NCBI GenBank assembly: GCA_011033025.1
Contig: WFMF01000101.1
Span: 421,159-485,158 of the forward strand
Origin: Beroe forskalii
Taxonomy: Eukaryota; Ctenophora; Nuda; Beroida; Beroidae
Direction of reading: 5' to 3'
Length of the DNA stretch: 64,000 nt
How positions within the stretch are numbered: the stretch's first letter is position 1; the number at the start of each line of letters is the position of its first letter. The notes under the pieces were generated by a model that did no database searches, was not told the DNA's origin, and saw only the letters and a program-made list of their open reading frames with translations. The position numbers and the translations under genes were made by a program. Below are positions 35,301 to 46,546 of this stretch, in pieces.

Positions 35301-36438
35301 GCGCTGGCAAACTCATTTTTCAAAACACGAAAATTGGTTCCGCTACGACTTTCAGCACTTCGTGCTGGTACTGCTGGCTCTTTTACTGTGTCTGGACAGC
35401 AGTCCCGGCCCTTCGGGCCGGGACTGCTGCCATCGGCCCTTCGGGCCGATGGCAGCACCCCCGCCCTTTGGGCGGGGTTGCTGATCATTCGGAGATGCCC
35501 TCGGCCCTTCGGGCCGAGGGCATCTGCCCTTCGGGCAGATGCCCTCGTCCAGAGACCCCATAACGTGGCCGCGAGCGCTTGCCAGCGCCCTGATTTGTCA
35601 AGGTTATAATAAGAAGTTAGAATATCAATTTGTCTAGAAATCTTGAATATTCATAGCACTTAGCTGTGGGCCGAAAATGAGTTTACTTTCATTGAATATT
35701 GAATATAGAACCTCAAACCTACCAACTTGAATGAAGTCGTTTCATTTGCTAGATGTATCACTCATGTTCATTAGTTCATCATTGTACTACTTAGCATTTG
35801 AATGATATTCAGTGTTCATGTCAAATCCTCGCTCCCATTGATTACTCAGCTGGGTCACGTGTTCACACCACAGCCTCATCATAACGGTGACAGTTGGAAC
35901 TGCAGTTTGCGCGTCTTTCGCGCGCGGCTTAAGTTTGCGTGGCGTATGCCGTATAGATATATAAATTAAACATGTGTGTACGCCGCGCAAACTTAAGCCG
36001 CGCACACTACAGACGTGCAAACTGCAGTTCAAACTGTTTCTGTTACACCGCACCGCCTCGCGTACAATACATATTGTCCCTCGCGGTTTGTGGCTAAATC
36101 AAAATGTTTGCTGCATCACATAACTCACCTCAAATTAGGTGGTTTCTTCCCTACTCCCGTGGTTATTACACGGGCTGAATGTTAACATGTACATTTTATT
36201 TTAACCTAGTACTAAACCAGTCATTCAACCATTAGCATATATCTACACATTGTTTATTATTTGACCTAGTAACCAACCATCCCTTCCCTCCCATCAGAAA
36301 GAGATAAACGCAGTGAAGTACGTCGAATGCTCGGCTCTAACTCAGAAAGGTCTGAAGCAGGTCTTCGATGAAGCTATCAAAGCCGTGCTGGAGCCTAAGA
36401 GTAACAAGCCAAAGAGAGACCGGTGTTCCCTGTTATAA
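32303..36438 (+). CDS. RAC1: Rac family small GTPase, four exons
   Basis: Exons 32,303-32,485, 32,714-32,830, 33,157-33,294 and 36,298-36,438 join in phase 0 at every junction and give exactly 192 residues, the length of Rac1. Visible motifs are the P-loop GDGAVGKT (10-17), switch I around Thr35 ([11 protein letters not shown]), DTAGQ (57-61, with the catalytic Gln61 at the exon 1 end), the TKLD base-binding motif (115-118), a basic tail and the prenylation box CSLL. Rac proteins switch between GDP and GTP at the plasma membrane and steer actin assembly, adhesion and NADPH oxidase. The hypervariable region before the CAAX box has fewer basic residues than vertebrate Rac1. Intron 3 is 3.0 kb and filled with repeats. 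The symbol reflects best family fit; orthology to Rac1 rather than Rac2/3 cannot be meaningful outside vertebrates. Confidence 0.95.
33733..34104. repeat. Near-perfect 115-bp inverted repeat in Rac intron 3
   Basis: Arms 33,733-33,847 and 33,990-34,104 are reverse complements with about one mismatch, separated by 142 bp. In the pre-mRNA this would be a 115-bp double-stranded hairpin. Such identity implies recent origin or gene conversion. Confidence 0.92.
34150..34905 (+). repeat. 143-144-bp tandem repeat in Rac intron 3
   Basis: About five units, each containing GATAATTACTTTAATTGG, a CGGTACTCAAATTA segment and TTAATGATACCGTTGGAATT. Phase markers at about 34,434, 34,577, 34,721 and 34,865 give the period. 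The first units are the most diverged. Confidence 0.85.
35029..35071 (+). repeat. (GGA)n microsatellite
   Basis: About 14 uninterrupted GGA triplets followed by GTC-TTC-GTC-GTC, in Rac intron 3. Confidence 0.9.
35353..35554. repeat. Six-hairpin CCC-TTC-GGG array in Rac intron 3
   Basis: Successive perfect hairpins: 353-367 (CAGCAC-TTC-GTGCTG), 397-429 (15-bp stem), 429-453 (11 bp), 453-483 (one bulge, loop TTT), 494-524 (14 bp) and 518-544 (12 bp), offsets from 35,000. Five have the core CCC-TT(C/T)-GGG while the outer stems all differ. The last two share the arm GGGCATC and so cannot form together. TCTGGAC (391-397) and GTCCAGA near 35,547 may close the group. The palindromes create open frames in several frames on both strands; these are artefacts. 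Confidence 0.88.
35887..36048. repeat. Inverted-repeat MITE-like element in Rac intron 3
   Basis: Arms of about 60-70 bp (GTGACAGTT...AACTGCAGTTTGC...GGCTTAAGTTTGCG and its complement) around a spacer of about 33 bp. It ends about 250 bp before exon 4. No target duplication is evident. Confidence 0.7.
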
Positions 36439-38883
36439 GACACCGTGTTCGCGCTGTGTATGTATATTATACATATTGTGTATGTATATGTATACACTCC
36501 CTGCAAGTCCCTCTCTGAGGACACCCATCATCTTCATCTCTCATGTGTTTGATAATATATACAATATATATGATACCATTGTTGAGGACGTATTAATTTG
36601 TTACTGAGCTCTCATTACAATATATGACTTATAAAGTGTGTGCGTGTGTGTGTGTCGACATATATCCATTATCCAATTGGTACAGTGTACATACAATTTA
36701 CCTTGTGCTGCCCATGCAATTGGGTACATGAGCTATACATTGCATTTGTACAAATACGTCTAAAGTTGGTCGGTGTCTTTGCATCGTGTAATGGAATCAC
36801 TGCGTTTTCTTACAGCCAACGTTTTTGATATAAATGATAACAATACAACGCTTGTGATGTGGCGGTGATTTTGTTCCGAAAATAACTATGTATTGAACTC
36901 GCTTCAGATTCATCTGAACGTTTCAATTGATTTTTGTGTGTGTGTGGATAATTGATATATAATTATAGTTATTATTAAAGCCAGAGAACTATTTGATTTA
37001 CCACATCACTGAGAATGAAGTGGTGTTTTACATAATGATAATATGAACTATATCCATTTAAAAATTCATAATTGGGGATTCATGACCGAAATAGACACAC
37101 GATTTGTCAAGATCTTAAATATCTTTAAAATATCTCTTAAAGATAATGTTTGTTGTAAGATGTGCACAAAATAGCTGAACTCAAAGTTCGAAGCTGTGCT
37201 TGTTTGCTTGAAAAACGGACTAATGCGATCTGTCAAAAAGTTCGCGAAAAGGTGTTGTATTTTGTATTCTTTGTTAAATTTTCACCAATTTTTACTACAA
37301 TAACACTCAAAGTTTGAACGAACGGTATGATCGTAATATATTTATTTCGCTTTCAGATTACATTCAATATTAAATCCTTCAATCTAGAAACTTTGTATCC
37401 ACTATTCCTTAAGGTTTACGAAAAAGGATTGTACATATTATATCTTCTGCAGTAACCAACTGATATTTCCTGCCATTATTATATCTGGATAGGTTACCCA
37501 GATTAATTAGTGATAGTAGTGGATTACTCCATGATTATATCAGACAACCACGTGGCATTTAGAGTGTGACAATCAGTTAGCAACTTCCTGATGATATAGA
37601 CAATGATAGACAATACTCTCACACAACCATGTGACATTTAGAGTGTGACAATCAGTTAGCAACTTCCTGATGATATAGACAATGATAGACAATACTTTCA
37701 CACAACCATGTGACATGTAGAGTGTGACAATCAGTTAGCAACTTCCTGATGAGATAGACAATACTTTCACACCAGTGCATGAGGTAGCTGGCGTATGTTT
37801 GCATTATAATTGGTTATGATAATAACAATAGGCTTTTGACCTTGTAAAATATATGATATGAGCTACATTCTCTATAATATTAATTATTATTTTATTATCT
37901 ATGTATGATTTTTACAAATCTAAATTTTTATGTTTAGCTTTCAAATAATTGTAATTAAAGCTGTTCATGATTTTCGTTTTATACAAATTGTCTATATAAT
38001 TTTGTAATTAGCCACTCCCCAATAAGTTAGGTGATTGGGTTTGATCAATTATAATATGATACACCTTCTAGTAATTAGTTCCATATAATGATAATAATAT
38101 CTTAAAACTTAATGACCGTTAAAATGCACTTGGTATGTATGTGGGTATGATGCACATTGTCATGACCTCGTCATGGTAGAAGTAACGATTGTTTTAATTG
38201 TAATTTGGTATTTTGATGTATCTAAATCTTATTAGATTGCTGTTTAATTGATTACATGTCAATTATTTTCATGATTGAGATGACTGGATACTGAAGTTCT
38301 TTAAATTTTTAAGATTTCTACTCACTAAAATAATACTAGATTATAAGGTTGGTAGAGTATTGGAAGGGGTTATAATCAGTTGGGCATTAATAACACAAAT
38401 AAAACTTAATAACTTTAAGAGCTGTGCAGCGCCCTCTCACGGGACGGACGTGTACGGATCTCATTGTGATTCACGGTAAGCCGTAGACTGCAAGGGAAGG
38501 TGAACAAAATCCTCTTTAACTTCGTAAAATATTCCTCGGTTGACCATTAAGTTTGAAGTAAGAGTTATAAGCGTATTAAGTGGCCAGTGTGGGGAGAGTA
38601 TGACTCTTGGAGACGTTCAATCATTCACCAGATCTATGATCCACTGTCCTGTATGACAATTGACAAGCCAAATTTGATGTAGGGAAATGTTCATTTAACT
38701 GGTCCAATGTATAATTATCAAACTTCACAGGATGTTAATATTATTGATCTTTTATTGGGAGTAAATTGCCTAATTGGTTATTGCAGCAACATATTGGCTC
38801 AATGTCCATTTTACTTCTATTGAGATTTGAGACGTGTAATTTAATCCTCCAATTAGTACACCAATTGGTCATGTGATTATAAG
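36439..38883. other. Rac 3' UTR and intergenic DNA with an 80-bp tandem repeat
   Basis: No further gene is recognised. At about 37,545-37,772 nearly three copies of an 80-bp unit (ACAACCATGTGACATTTAGA, then GTGTGACAATCAGTTAGCAA) follow each other. The remainder is AT-rich. Confidence 0.6.
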
Positions 38884-39021
38884 TGAAACATTGAGTGATC
38901 TGCAATGTACAATAATCCTTAATAAAGTTTGACCGTCTCACTTCTTTCCTTTTCACTCTTTCTGGCTTTCTTCTTTGTTCTGTTTTATAAGCTGTCCTTA
39001 TTGGACCAGACATCAGATAAT

Positions 39022-39510
39022 ATGTCTCTTCTTCCTACGATAACCATACTTTTCTCTTTCTTCCTGTTCCAGTGTTCTCTGTCTGCTGACACTGTTAATA
39101 TGTGTATCACGGTGAAGAACATCAATGCGTCAGAAAGTGAAGTGGCACACTTGAAGCATATGTTCGATGGGTGCAGAGAAACGGAAACTTGCCATCCTAA
39201 GACAGACGAATTGGAGCTTTATAGTGGATATTTTGTGTTGGCAATTTTAACGTGTGAAGTCCCCACTGCAGCTCCTACTCTTCCCGCCACTACTACACTT
39301 CCCGCCACCTCTCCAAGCCCTCATTCCTGCCTCCTAGACTGGATTCCTGACCTGAAAATTACAGTTCCGAGGGAGGCTGTCTTCGGTGTGTCAGTGGCTG
39401 CTATAACCCTAGTATCCGCTGGGATTATTCTCGCAGCTTTCAGATGTTTTGTTCGTGCCCGGTCTTCCTGGTATGCCCAACGATACCCGCTTGGTGGGAT
39501 AACAGTTTGA
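39022..39510 (+). CDS. Small type I membrane protein with Pro/Thr stalk, copy A
   Basis: A 162-residue frame from the first ATG after a pyrimidine-rich ACCAG site. I do not recognise the family. Visible parts are a signal peptide (LLPTITILFSFFLFQCSLSA), an ectodomain of about 60 residues with several cysteines and NxS site NAS, a Pro/Thr-rich stalk with repeated LPATTT-like units, an SCLLDWIPDL segment, one transmembrane helix (VFGVSVAAITLVSAGIILAA), then a short basic cytoplasmic tail ending YPLGGITV. The tail has no ITAM- or ITIM-like tyrosine motif. AATAAA lies at about 39,609. The paralogue at 61,730-63,779 is almost identical in the membrane and tail part but differs widely in the ectodomain, which suggests a receptor or recognition role; this is inference. 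Confidence 0.75.
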   Translation: MSLLPTITILFSFFLFQCSLSADTVNMCITVKNINASESEVAHLKHMFDGCRETETCHPKTDELELYSGYFVLAILTCEVPTAAPTLPATTTLPATSPSPHSCLLDWIPDLKITVPREAVFGVSVAAITLVSAGIILAAFRCFVRARSSWYAQRYPLGGITV

Positions 39511-41804
39511 CTGGTTACTTACATGTTGTTTTCTGCAGGAGATCAAACTTGAGAAGATACTCTGTTATTTTGTGTACTTCTTATACGACCGCTATTTAGA
39601 TTACTCATGGAATAAAGCTCAATTTATGAACATTGGTTTTTAGAGTACCTTAGAAGGTGTATTTATGTGGGATAAAATTTCGGTGTTTCAAATTTTGGTA
39701 AGTTGAGAATATGGGGATTTTTCCATTCATTACTCTTGTTAACATATGATAATGATATCATTTTGAAACTTCGTGGTGGGTGAAAAAATGAGGATTTTTC
39801 TGAAAAATCCCCAAATTACAACCTCCTAATCCAAAGTCTCATCTATAAAGGTGTATGGGTATATGACAAACATAAATAAATTCTGAATCTAACTTCATCA
39901 AATGTATAGATAAGGGTTTATGAAACGTAATAAGATAAAAGATCTACTTTATGATACGTGTTAACTATTTTGTTTTTGGCTTGTGCCTTAGTACTTCAAT
40001 TTGTTTAATTCACCCGAATTTGAATTTAAAGGTTCTTCCTCAATTTCTTATCGAGAGATTTCAGATTAGTGATCAACTTTATAAATCTCTAACCTCTATT
40101 AAACTAAAAATCATTGTTATATTGTGCAATGCTCATATTCATATAGAAGTATTTGATTTATTATGAACTTATATTAACTGTTTTTGATAAAGGTATTTTC
40201 ATTTGAAAAGGGGTGAGGGGCATTTGGATTATTTTGGAAGAAGTTTTTGTAAGGACCTAGACCTAAGCTTCTTTCGAAAGATTTATCCAGTCGCCGTTGA
40301 AATCCCCCGTTTGAATGCTTGGAGTTTGGTCTCGTAGGGGATATGCTAAATATCATATTGCCATCTTCCTCCTACCAGGGTACATGAACAAATGATCCCG
40401 GAAATAGTTAAATCCCCGAGTGCGCGAGTAAAACCTTCTGAATAGTGAGTGATAATTATTGAATTCTATTGCAGCAGGAGCTCTGTTGAGGTATTGTGAA
40501 TAGTGAGGGGCGGTGAATGCCATTGTACCTTTACACCAGGGGGCCTCTAATGTCTAATGGGCTGAGAAATCTATTCAGCGTGTTGGTTATTAGTCCACAG
40601 CCAATTCCAGTGCTCTTGAACATGAACAAAGCGAATTCATACTCTGGTCTCTGACAATAAATCGTACGTTTATTATAGCATACGCCAAACATCCATGATA
40701 AGTAATATGCCTATGTGCATAATATATTCTGATTATGACCTGAATATTTCTCACAAATATCTTGCTTATGTTGACTGTTGAGTCGCACAGGATTTAAACG
40801 ATTTGCAATGTTTAAGCGGTGAGAAAAGAAATGATTCCAAGATCCAAATTTATTTATTTTTGTCACATTTTCTATGTTCCACTTCCATTAAGATAAGATT
40901 TGTTGGGTTTGCTGCAATCACGTACCTTTTAAAGTAACCCAAATATGCCAAAGGATTGAGTTGTGCCAAAGGATTGAGTTGTGATTACGTAGCTATTGTC
41001 AGTTTTAAGGCTCAGTGCATATGAGTAGAAAAGTAGAAAGTTAGAAATGGGTGGCGACCTCTGACCTGAGTGCGATAGAATGTGCATTAGAAAGAGAGAA
41101 GAGAGTGGTGAGTTCTGTGTAAGCGGAAGTTAAGATAAGAGATACCCTCACAGTCAATGTTAGATCACAAACCATATCAGGTTACCAGTACTGTGTGTGC
41201 GTGTATATTTTATTGACTGACGCACGGTCACTTACAATTACTCATTAGATACTCACTGGCTTTTCTTTCTCAAGATCCATCATCTGATGTAATATTCAAA
41301 GTAATATGTCATCACATGAACCACCAAGTGATATAAGTCCCATTCTAAGGTAATCTTGACTCTTCAATGACCCTTTATCTCATTGTAAATCACCTCTTAT
41401 CTCAATGAATATTTGATACGAGATCATCTTGAGTCAGCTTGAGCCATGAGTCCCTTATAGTTTTGAGCCATATTACGTCAGACTGTATAAACTATGATCT
41501 GTTCCAATGATGGATGAGTAGCATTTATGGTCGCTGATACGGCTAGAGTTTAATAGACTTAGTAGTCTGTGGGATTTCTTTAGCTTACTATGGACCATTA
41601 GAAACTAGGTATACTATAATATGTGATTCATTTTATAGTCTCAATTCTCAAAATAATGCAGTATAAACGTTTCACAATGTACATTACCTACACGTATAAT
41701 ATGTACAATGTGTAAATGAAGTGCTACATGAAGTGAAGACATGATATATTCTATGTTTTCTTCTGAAAATCTCACCCTCCTCCACACTCAGGTCTGTTTA
41801 GGAC
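39511..41804. other. Intergenic within the left arm
   Basis: No gene recognised. The sequence is conserved in the right arm (59,552-61,729) with scattered differences; open frames at 39,951-40,166 and its mirror at 61,306-61,521 are matched but lack motifs. Confidence 0.45.
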
Positions 41805-42416
41805 ATGGCAAACCCGTGGGCGACTGAGTGCCCTGAAGGAACCCTCCTCAGCATCCTCGCCTCGCAAGGCTGTCAAAGTGACGTCATAGTGGATGACGTA
41901 GCAGACAACCCCTCCCTCAAGATAATATCAGCTCTAAACGAGATCTCAGCGCTGTCCTCCCAAATACACGCGGGGGAGCTGGAAGTGCTCCAGCGGAACC
42001 TGCACCGTGACAACAAGGAGCTGGTAGGGGTAGACAGTCTGGCGCAGATAGCAACGCTTGCGGAGGAAGTGGCGCAGACAGTCACCCTCGTCCTAGACAA
42101 CAGGGACTCCCTGCTGGAGCGGATACGAACACCCCACGACCCGGGGAGACTAGTGGTGGAGGCCAGATATCAGACGTACGCAGTGAACACGTTCGAGAAG
42201 CTGGGTCGGGTGTGCACGCAGCTGGCAGGCCACCTCTCCGAGGTGGAGAAGTTCAAGAGGGGTCGGGTATGTGAGGAGAATGTGACAGGGTGTGTTAGAC
42301 AGATCACGGAGCTAGCAGCCGGGCTGCAGACTTTGTATGATAACCTCAGTGCGCAGCACAGGGGGCTGGGGCAGGGCAGGGAAGCCGTGTCACAGTACAC
42401 AGCCCTGCAGATATGA
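41805..42416 (+). CDS. HAUS2: HAUS2-like augmin subunit, copy A
   Basis: Single-exon frame of 203 residues. It resembles augmin subunit 2: N-terminal NPW, a long helical region (ISALNEISALSSQIHAGELE onward), the central LLERIRTPHDP...VEARYQTYAVN block that matches the family's hallmark region, and a C-terminal coiled coil. Vertebrate HAUS2 is about 235 residues. Augmin recruits gamma-tubulin to spindle microtubules to nucleate branches. The ATG follows CTCCACACTCAG|GTCTGTTTAGGAC, an acceptor-like site. AATAAA lies at about 42,469. A second copy in the right arm differs in only a few residues near the C-terminus but at many silent positions. Confidence 0.75.
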   Translation: MANPWATECPEGTLLSILASQGCQSDVIVDDVADNPSLKIISALNEISALSSQIHAGELEVLQRNLHRDNKELVGVDSLAQIATLAEEVAQTVTLVLDNRDSLLERIRTPHDPGRLVVEARYQTYAVNTFEKLGRVCTQLAGHLSEVEKFKRGRVCEENVTGCVRQITELAAGLQTLYDNLSAQHRGLGQGREAVSQYTALQI

Positions 42417-43813
<1,397 letters not shown>

Positions 43814-44848
43814 TACAGTGCTAGAGGGGATATTTAGAGAGGGGATTTATATGGCTTCAGGAGATTAGTACTTTAGTAGTTTTAATAGTTTAACTTATTC
43901 TTATATCGGTGTGAAGGATATGTGGAATTTATGATGGTGTTGATTGGATTGCGTGCATTATTTTCTCTTTTATTTAATATATTGTTAACTGGTTAAATAT
44001 TTATTTGCAAGGGCGTCATTATTCATTTGTCATAAAGAATGACCTTTACTATGTGGATGATACAATTTTCAATTTTCATGTATCATCGCTACATTTGCTT
44101 TTGAGTAACTTTTTTTTAAATTTCGACAGGCTTGGGGATGTGATATCACATCCACCAGTTTAAAAGATATTACTGCACATGTTGAATTATATACTTTTGT
44201 CCATCATATTTTTCAAATTTCAGCTTACTATAAATGAGTAAATGCGCTTTTCATTTAATTTCGAATCATTGAACTCTTCTTGTACAGTTTTCGTACTCAA
44301 CCATGATTCAGAATGTATCATTGAAAATCGTAGTCATTATTTGATAATCGATGATCAATTTGCCAACTTGTGGATGCATGATCATGACCGCATACATAAT
44401 GAGCACAGAGCATAATATTTTTGCATAATATATAACTACATCATAAGTAATGATGTTTATTGACTAGGAAAGCAATAACGAATGGCATGGTCTGGGATTC
44501 TTGATGATATTCATTTTTTCTCTGATATTACAATCTGAATATGAGTAGAATGTTACATAGAATTCTCAGTCCAACGGTGTGAGATACATTCCGCCATTCT
44601 GACACATGATACTGATACGAATTTCTGTAGGAAGTCAAAGTGTATACGAATTTTGTTATCAAAAATCAACTCAATGCTTTCCGTCTTTACTTTCATAATA
44701 GCTAATTCATCTTTCATGCAACCCCCCCTCCCCCGATTCAACCCCCCCCCCCCCCCGATTCAACCACCTCCTCAATTCATCCTTTCCTCCCTTCCCTATA
44801 TCACCCGTTTCCTCTCCTCCCCAACTCACCCTTCTCCACCCTATCTAG
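43814..44848. other. Intergenic
   Basis: AT-rich, then C-runs at about 44,719-44,756 (15 C) and a long pyrimidine tract leading to CCCTATCTAG directly at the NDUFA2 start codon. Confidence 0.5.
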
Positions 44849-45157
44849 ATGGCAAGTCTGCGACTATCTGGAGCTATCAGGGAAGTCCGGTTGATCCTGT
44901 GTCAGAGCTCAGCAGCCAGTGCTGGGGCCCGGGACTTCATAACCTCCCACTACGTGGACCTCAAGCAACACAACCCCTCAACCCCCGTACTGATCAGGGA
45001 GTGTAGCGGGGTGCAGCCCGTGCTCACAGCCCGCTTCTCTCACGGCCGAGAGAAGAGAGCGGTGGTAGACAACCTGTCTAGCTCCGAGATCCTGGAGGAG
45101 CTGAAGAGGATGGATGAGACAGGGCTGCAGAGTGCTTCCCAGGGTGGGGTGGTGTGA
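44849..45157 (+). CDS. NDUFA2: NADH dehydrogenase 1 alpha subcomplex subunit 2
   Basis: Single-exon frame of 102 residues. It matches the CI-B8 family: REVRLILCQSSAASAGARDF, HYVDLKQHNPSTPVLIRECS, VQPVLTARF and a C-terminal helix. Cys18 and Cys52 correspond to the two cysteines of the thioredoxin-like fold. The protein is an accessory subunit on the matrix arm of mitochondrial complex I. The ATG stands immediately after a 60-nt pyrimidine-rich tract ending CTAG, a strong 3' splice-site look-alike, so the mRNA leader is probably spliced on, in cis or trans. Confidence 0.93.
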   Translation: MASLRLSGAIREVRLILCQSSAASAGARDFITSHYVDLKQHNPSTPVLIRECSGVQPVLTARFSHGREKRAVVDNLSSSEILEELKRMDETGLQSASQGGVV

Positions 45158-46531
45158 TCTGTGGCAATTCTATATCAGACATTGTTTGTAGAACAGTGAG
45201 TGTTTGCAGTCGATTGTCAAGGATTCTAGAGACTGTGCGTGTGTCTCGAGACTGAGTGTGTGTGTGTGAGTCTACGATATATAATGCTCGTGTGTTTACA
45301 ACACCAAAGTTAGCTGTCACATGATCATGTGATTTCTGAGGAGGAGGAATATCTTAGGATCATGTGGTTTAGGAACCTAGATATCGTGTCACGTGTGACA
45401 GTTTTTACTACTACTATAAGTACTAAACGTTAGTATTCAGGCGATAGGAAGTTTGTTGGAATGGGTTTCATTAATGTTTCTTCTGAGGAATGCAACTTGA
45501 AATATTTATTGTTAAGAGAGAGTGTTCTGTAGTATTTATATTGCACACTATATCCGATTTACTCTATAGAATATATCATGTCTGTTCATTTCCAGGACCG
45601 AGCTCAATATAATTCCAATTTATTCTATAAGGTCACACACCACCCACCACTACTAACCCACAGTGCGATGTTAAGTTATTAAAAGCTATATTTAGGAGGA
45701 TTAGAGGGTGTGCCGTGGGGTGGTTGCTATTTATATAACGGTGTTTAACGTGTTTCTCGCTAGGCAGTGGGCAGCAGTGATTGATCTCTTATTAAAAGCA
45801 CCCACACACACCTTCTCGAGAGTGCAGCTATGTGTTTAAGCTGTGGTCTCTAGAGATTAAATACCCAATTACCCTCTCCATATGATTATCAAGATTGCCT
45901 GCTGCTTTACACTGTGTTTATATAGCATTTTGAGAAAATGATTTATGTTTTAATGAACTCTGAAATCGGTCGTATGAAAGTATACGCATGCGGCATGCCC
46001 CTGGCTGGACCCGGCCAATCCATGGCTTGCCCTCTGGTCACCCGCGACTGACCAAGGGTCATGGACCGTATAGTTTCATACACCAAATATTCATTGTCTA
46101 TTTAGTAAGCAATTACCCCTATAGTTATTGAATTGGCGATATTAGATTTTAATAGATGCGATGTATTGAGCTTTTGTTATTTAAGGATGTGGCTAATTCC
46201 AAATTTGTACATAACAATTTAACTTATAAATCGTATTTCAATAACCGCTCGTTATTATTCCGTTGTAAAATTCTCTCAATGTTTAACACTTCAGCCAAAA
46301 ATGTCTCAAAAATTTCAATTTTCTAATTCAAACCCCAGTTTAGAGTGATCTTAAACTTACAAATTCAAGGCCCACCCATTAAAAACATGTGTTCTAATAT
46401 TCGCCATCTGTGCTAGGATGGTATCAAAGTAGTTAAGGATCATGGATCTAAAAATGCAGGACTCTGATTAAAGCTTTGAAGAAAGCCTCCCAAGCCACTT
46501 TCCCGAAGCCACTTTTGCCCTTAGCGTACAA
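45158..46531. other. Intergenic
   Basis: No gene recognised. A palindrome GTCACGTGTGAC lies at about 45,388. Confidence 0.4.
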
Positions 46532-46546
46532 ATGTACCTGAACTGA
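46532..46546 (+). promoter_or_regulatory. Minimal uORF overlapping the TRMT13 start
   Basis: ATG TAC CTG AAC TGA, with its stop overlapping the main start as TGATG. It lies just after a CTTTTGCCCTTAG acceptor-like site, so it would be the first ATG of a leader beginning there. Such a stop/start overlap permits re-initiation. Confidence 0.6.

Noticed and set aside
35124-35609. 161-codon open frame plus shadows on both strands
   Set aside because: It lies inside Rac intron 3 and is created by the GC-rich hairpin array; no splice sites or known domain.
38929-39021. Earlier start for the membrane protein
   Set aside because: The upstream codons begin at a TTG and lie in the pyrimidine tract of an acceptor-like site; the ATG at 39,022 opens a proper signal peptide.
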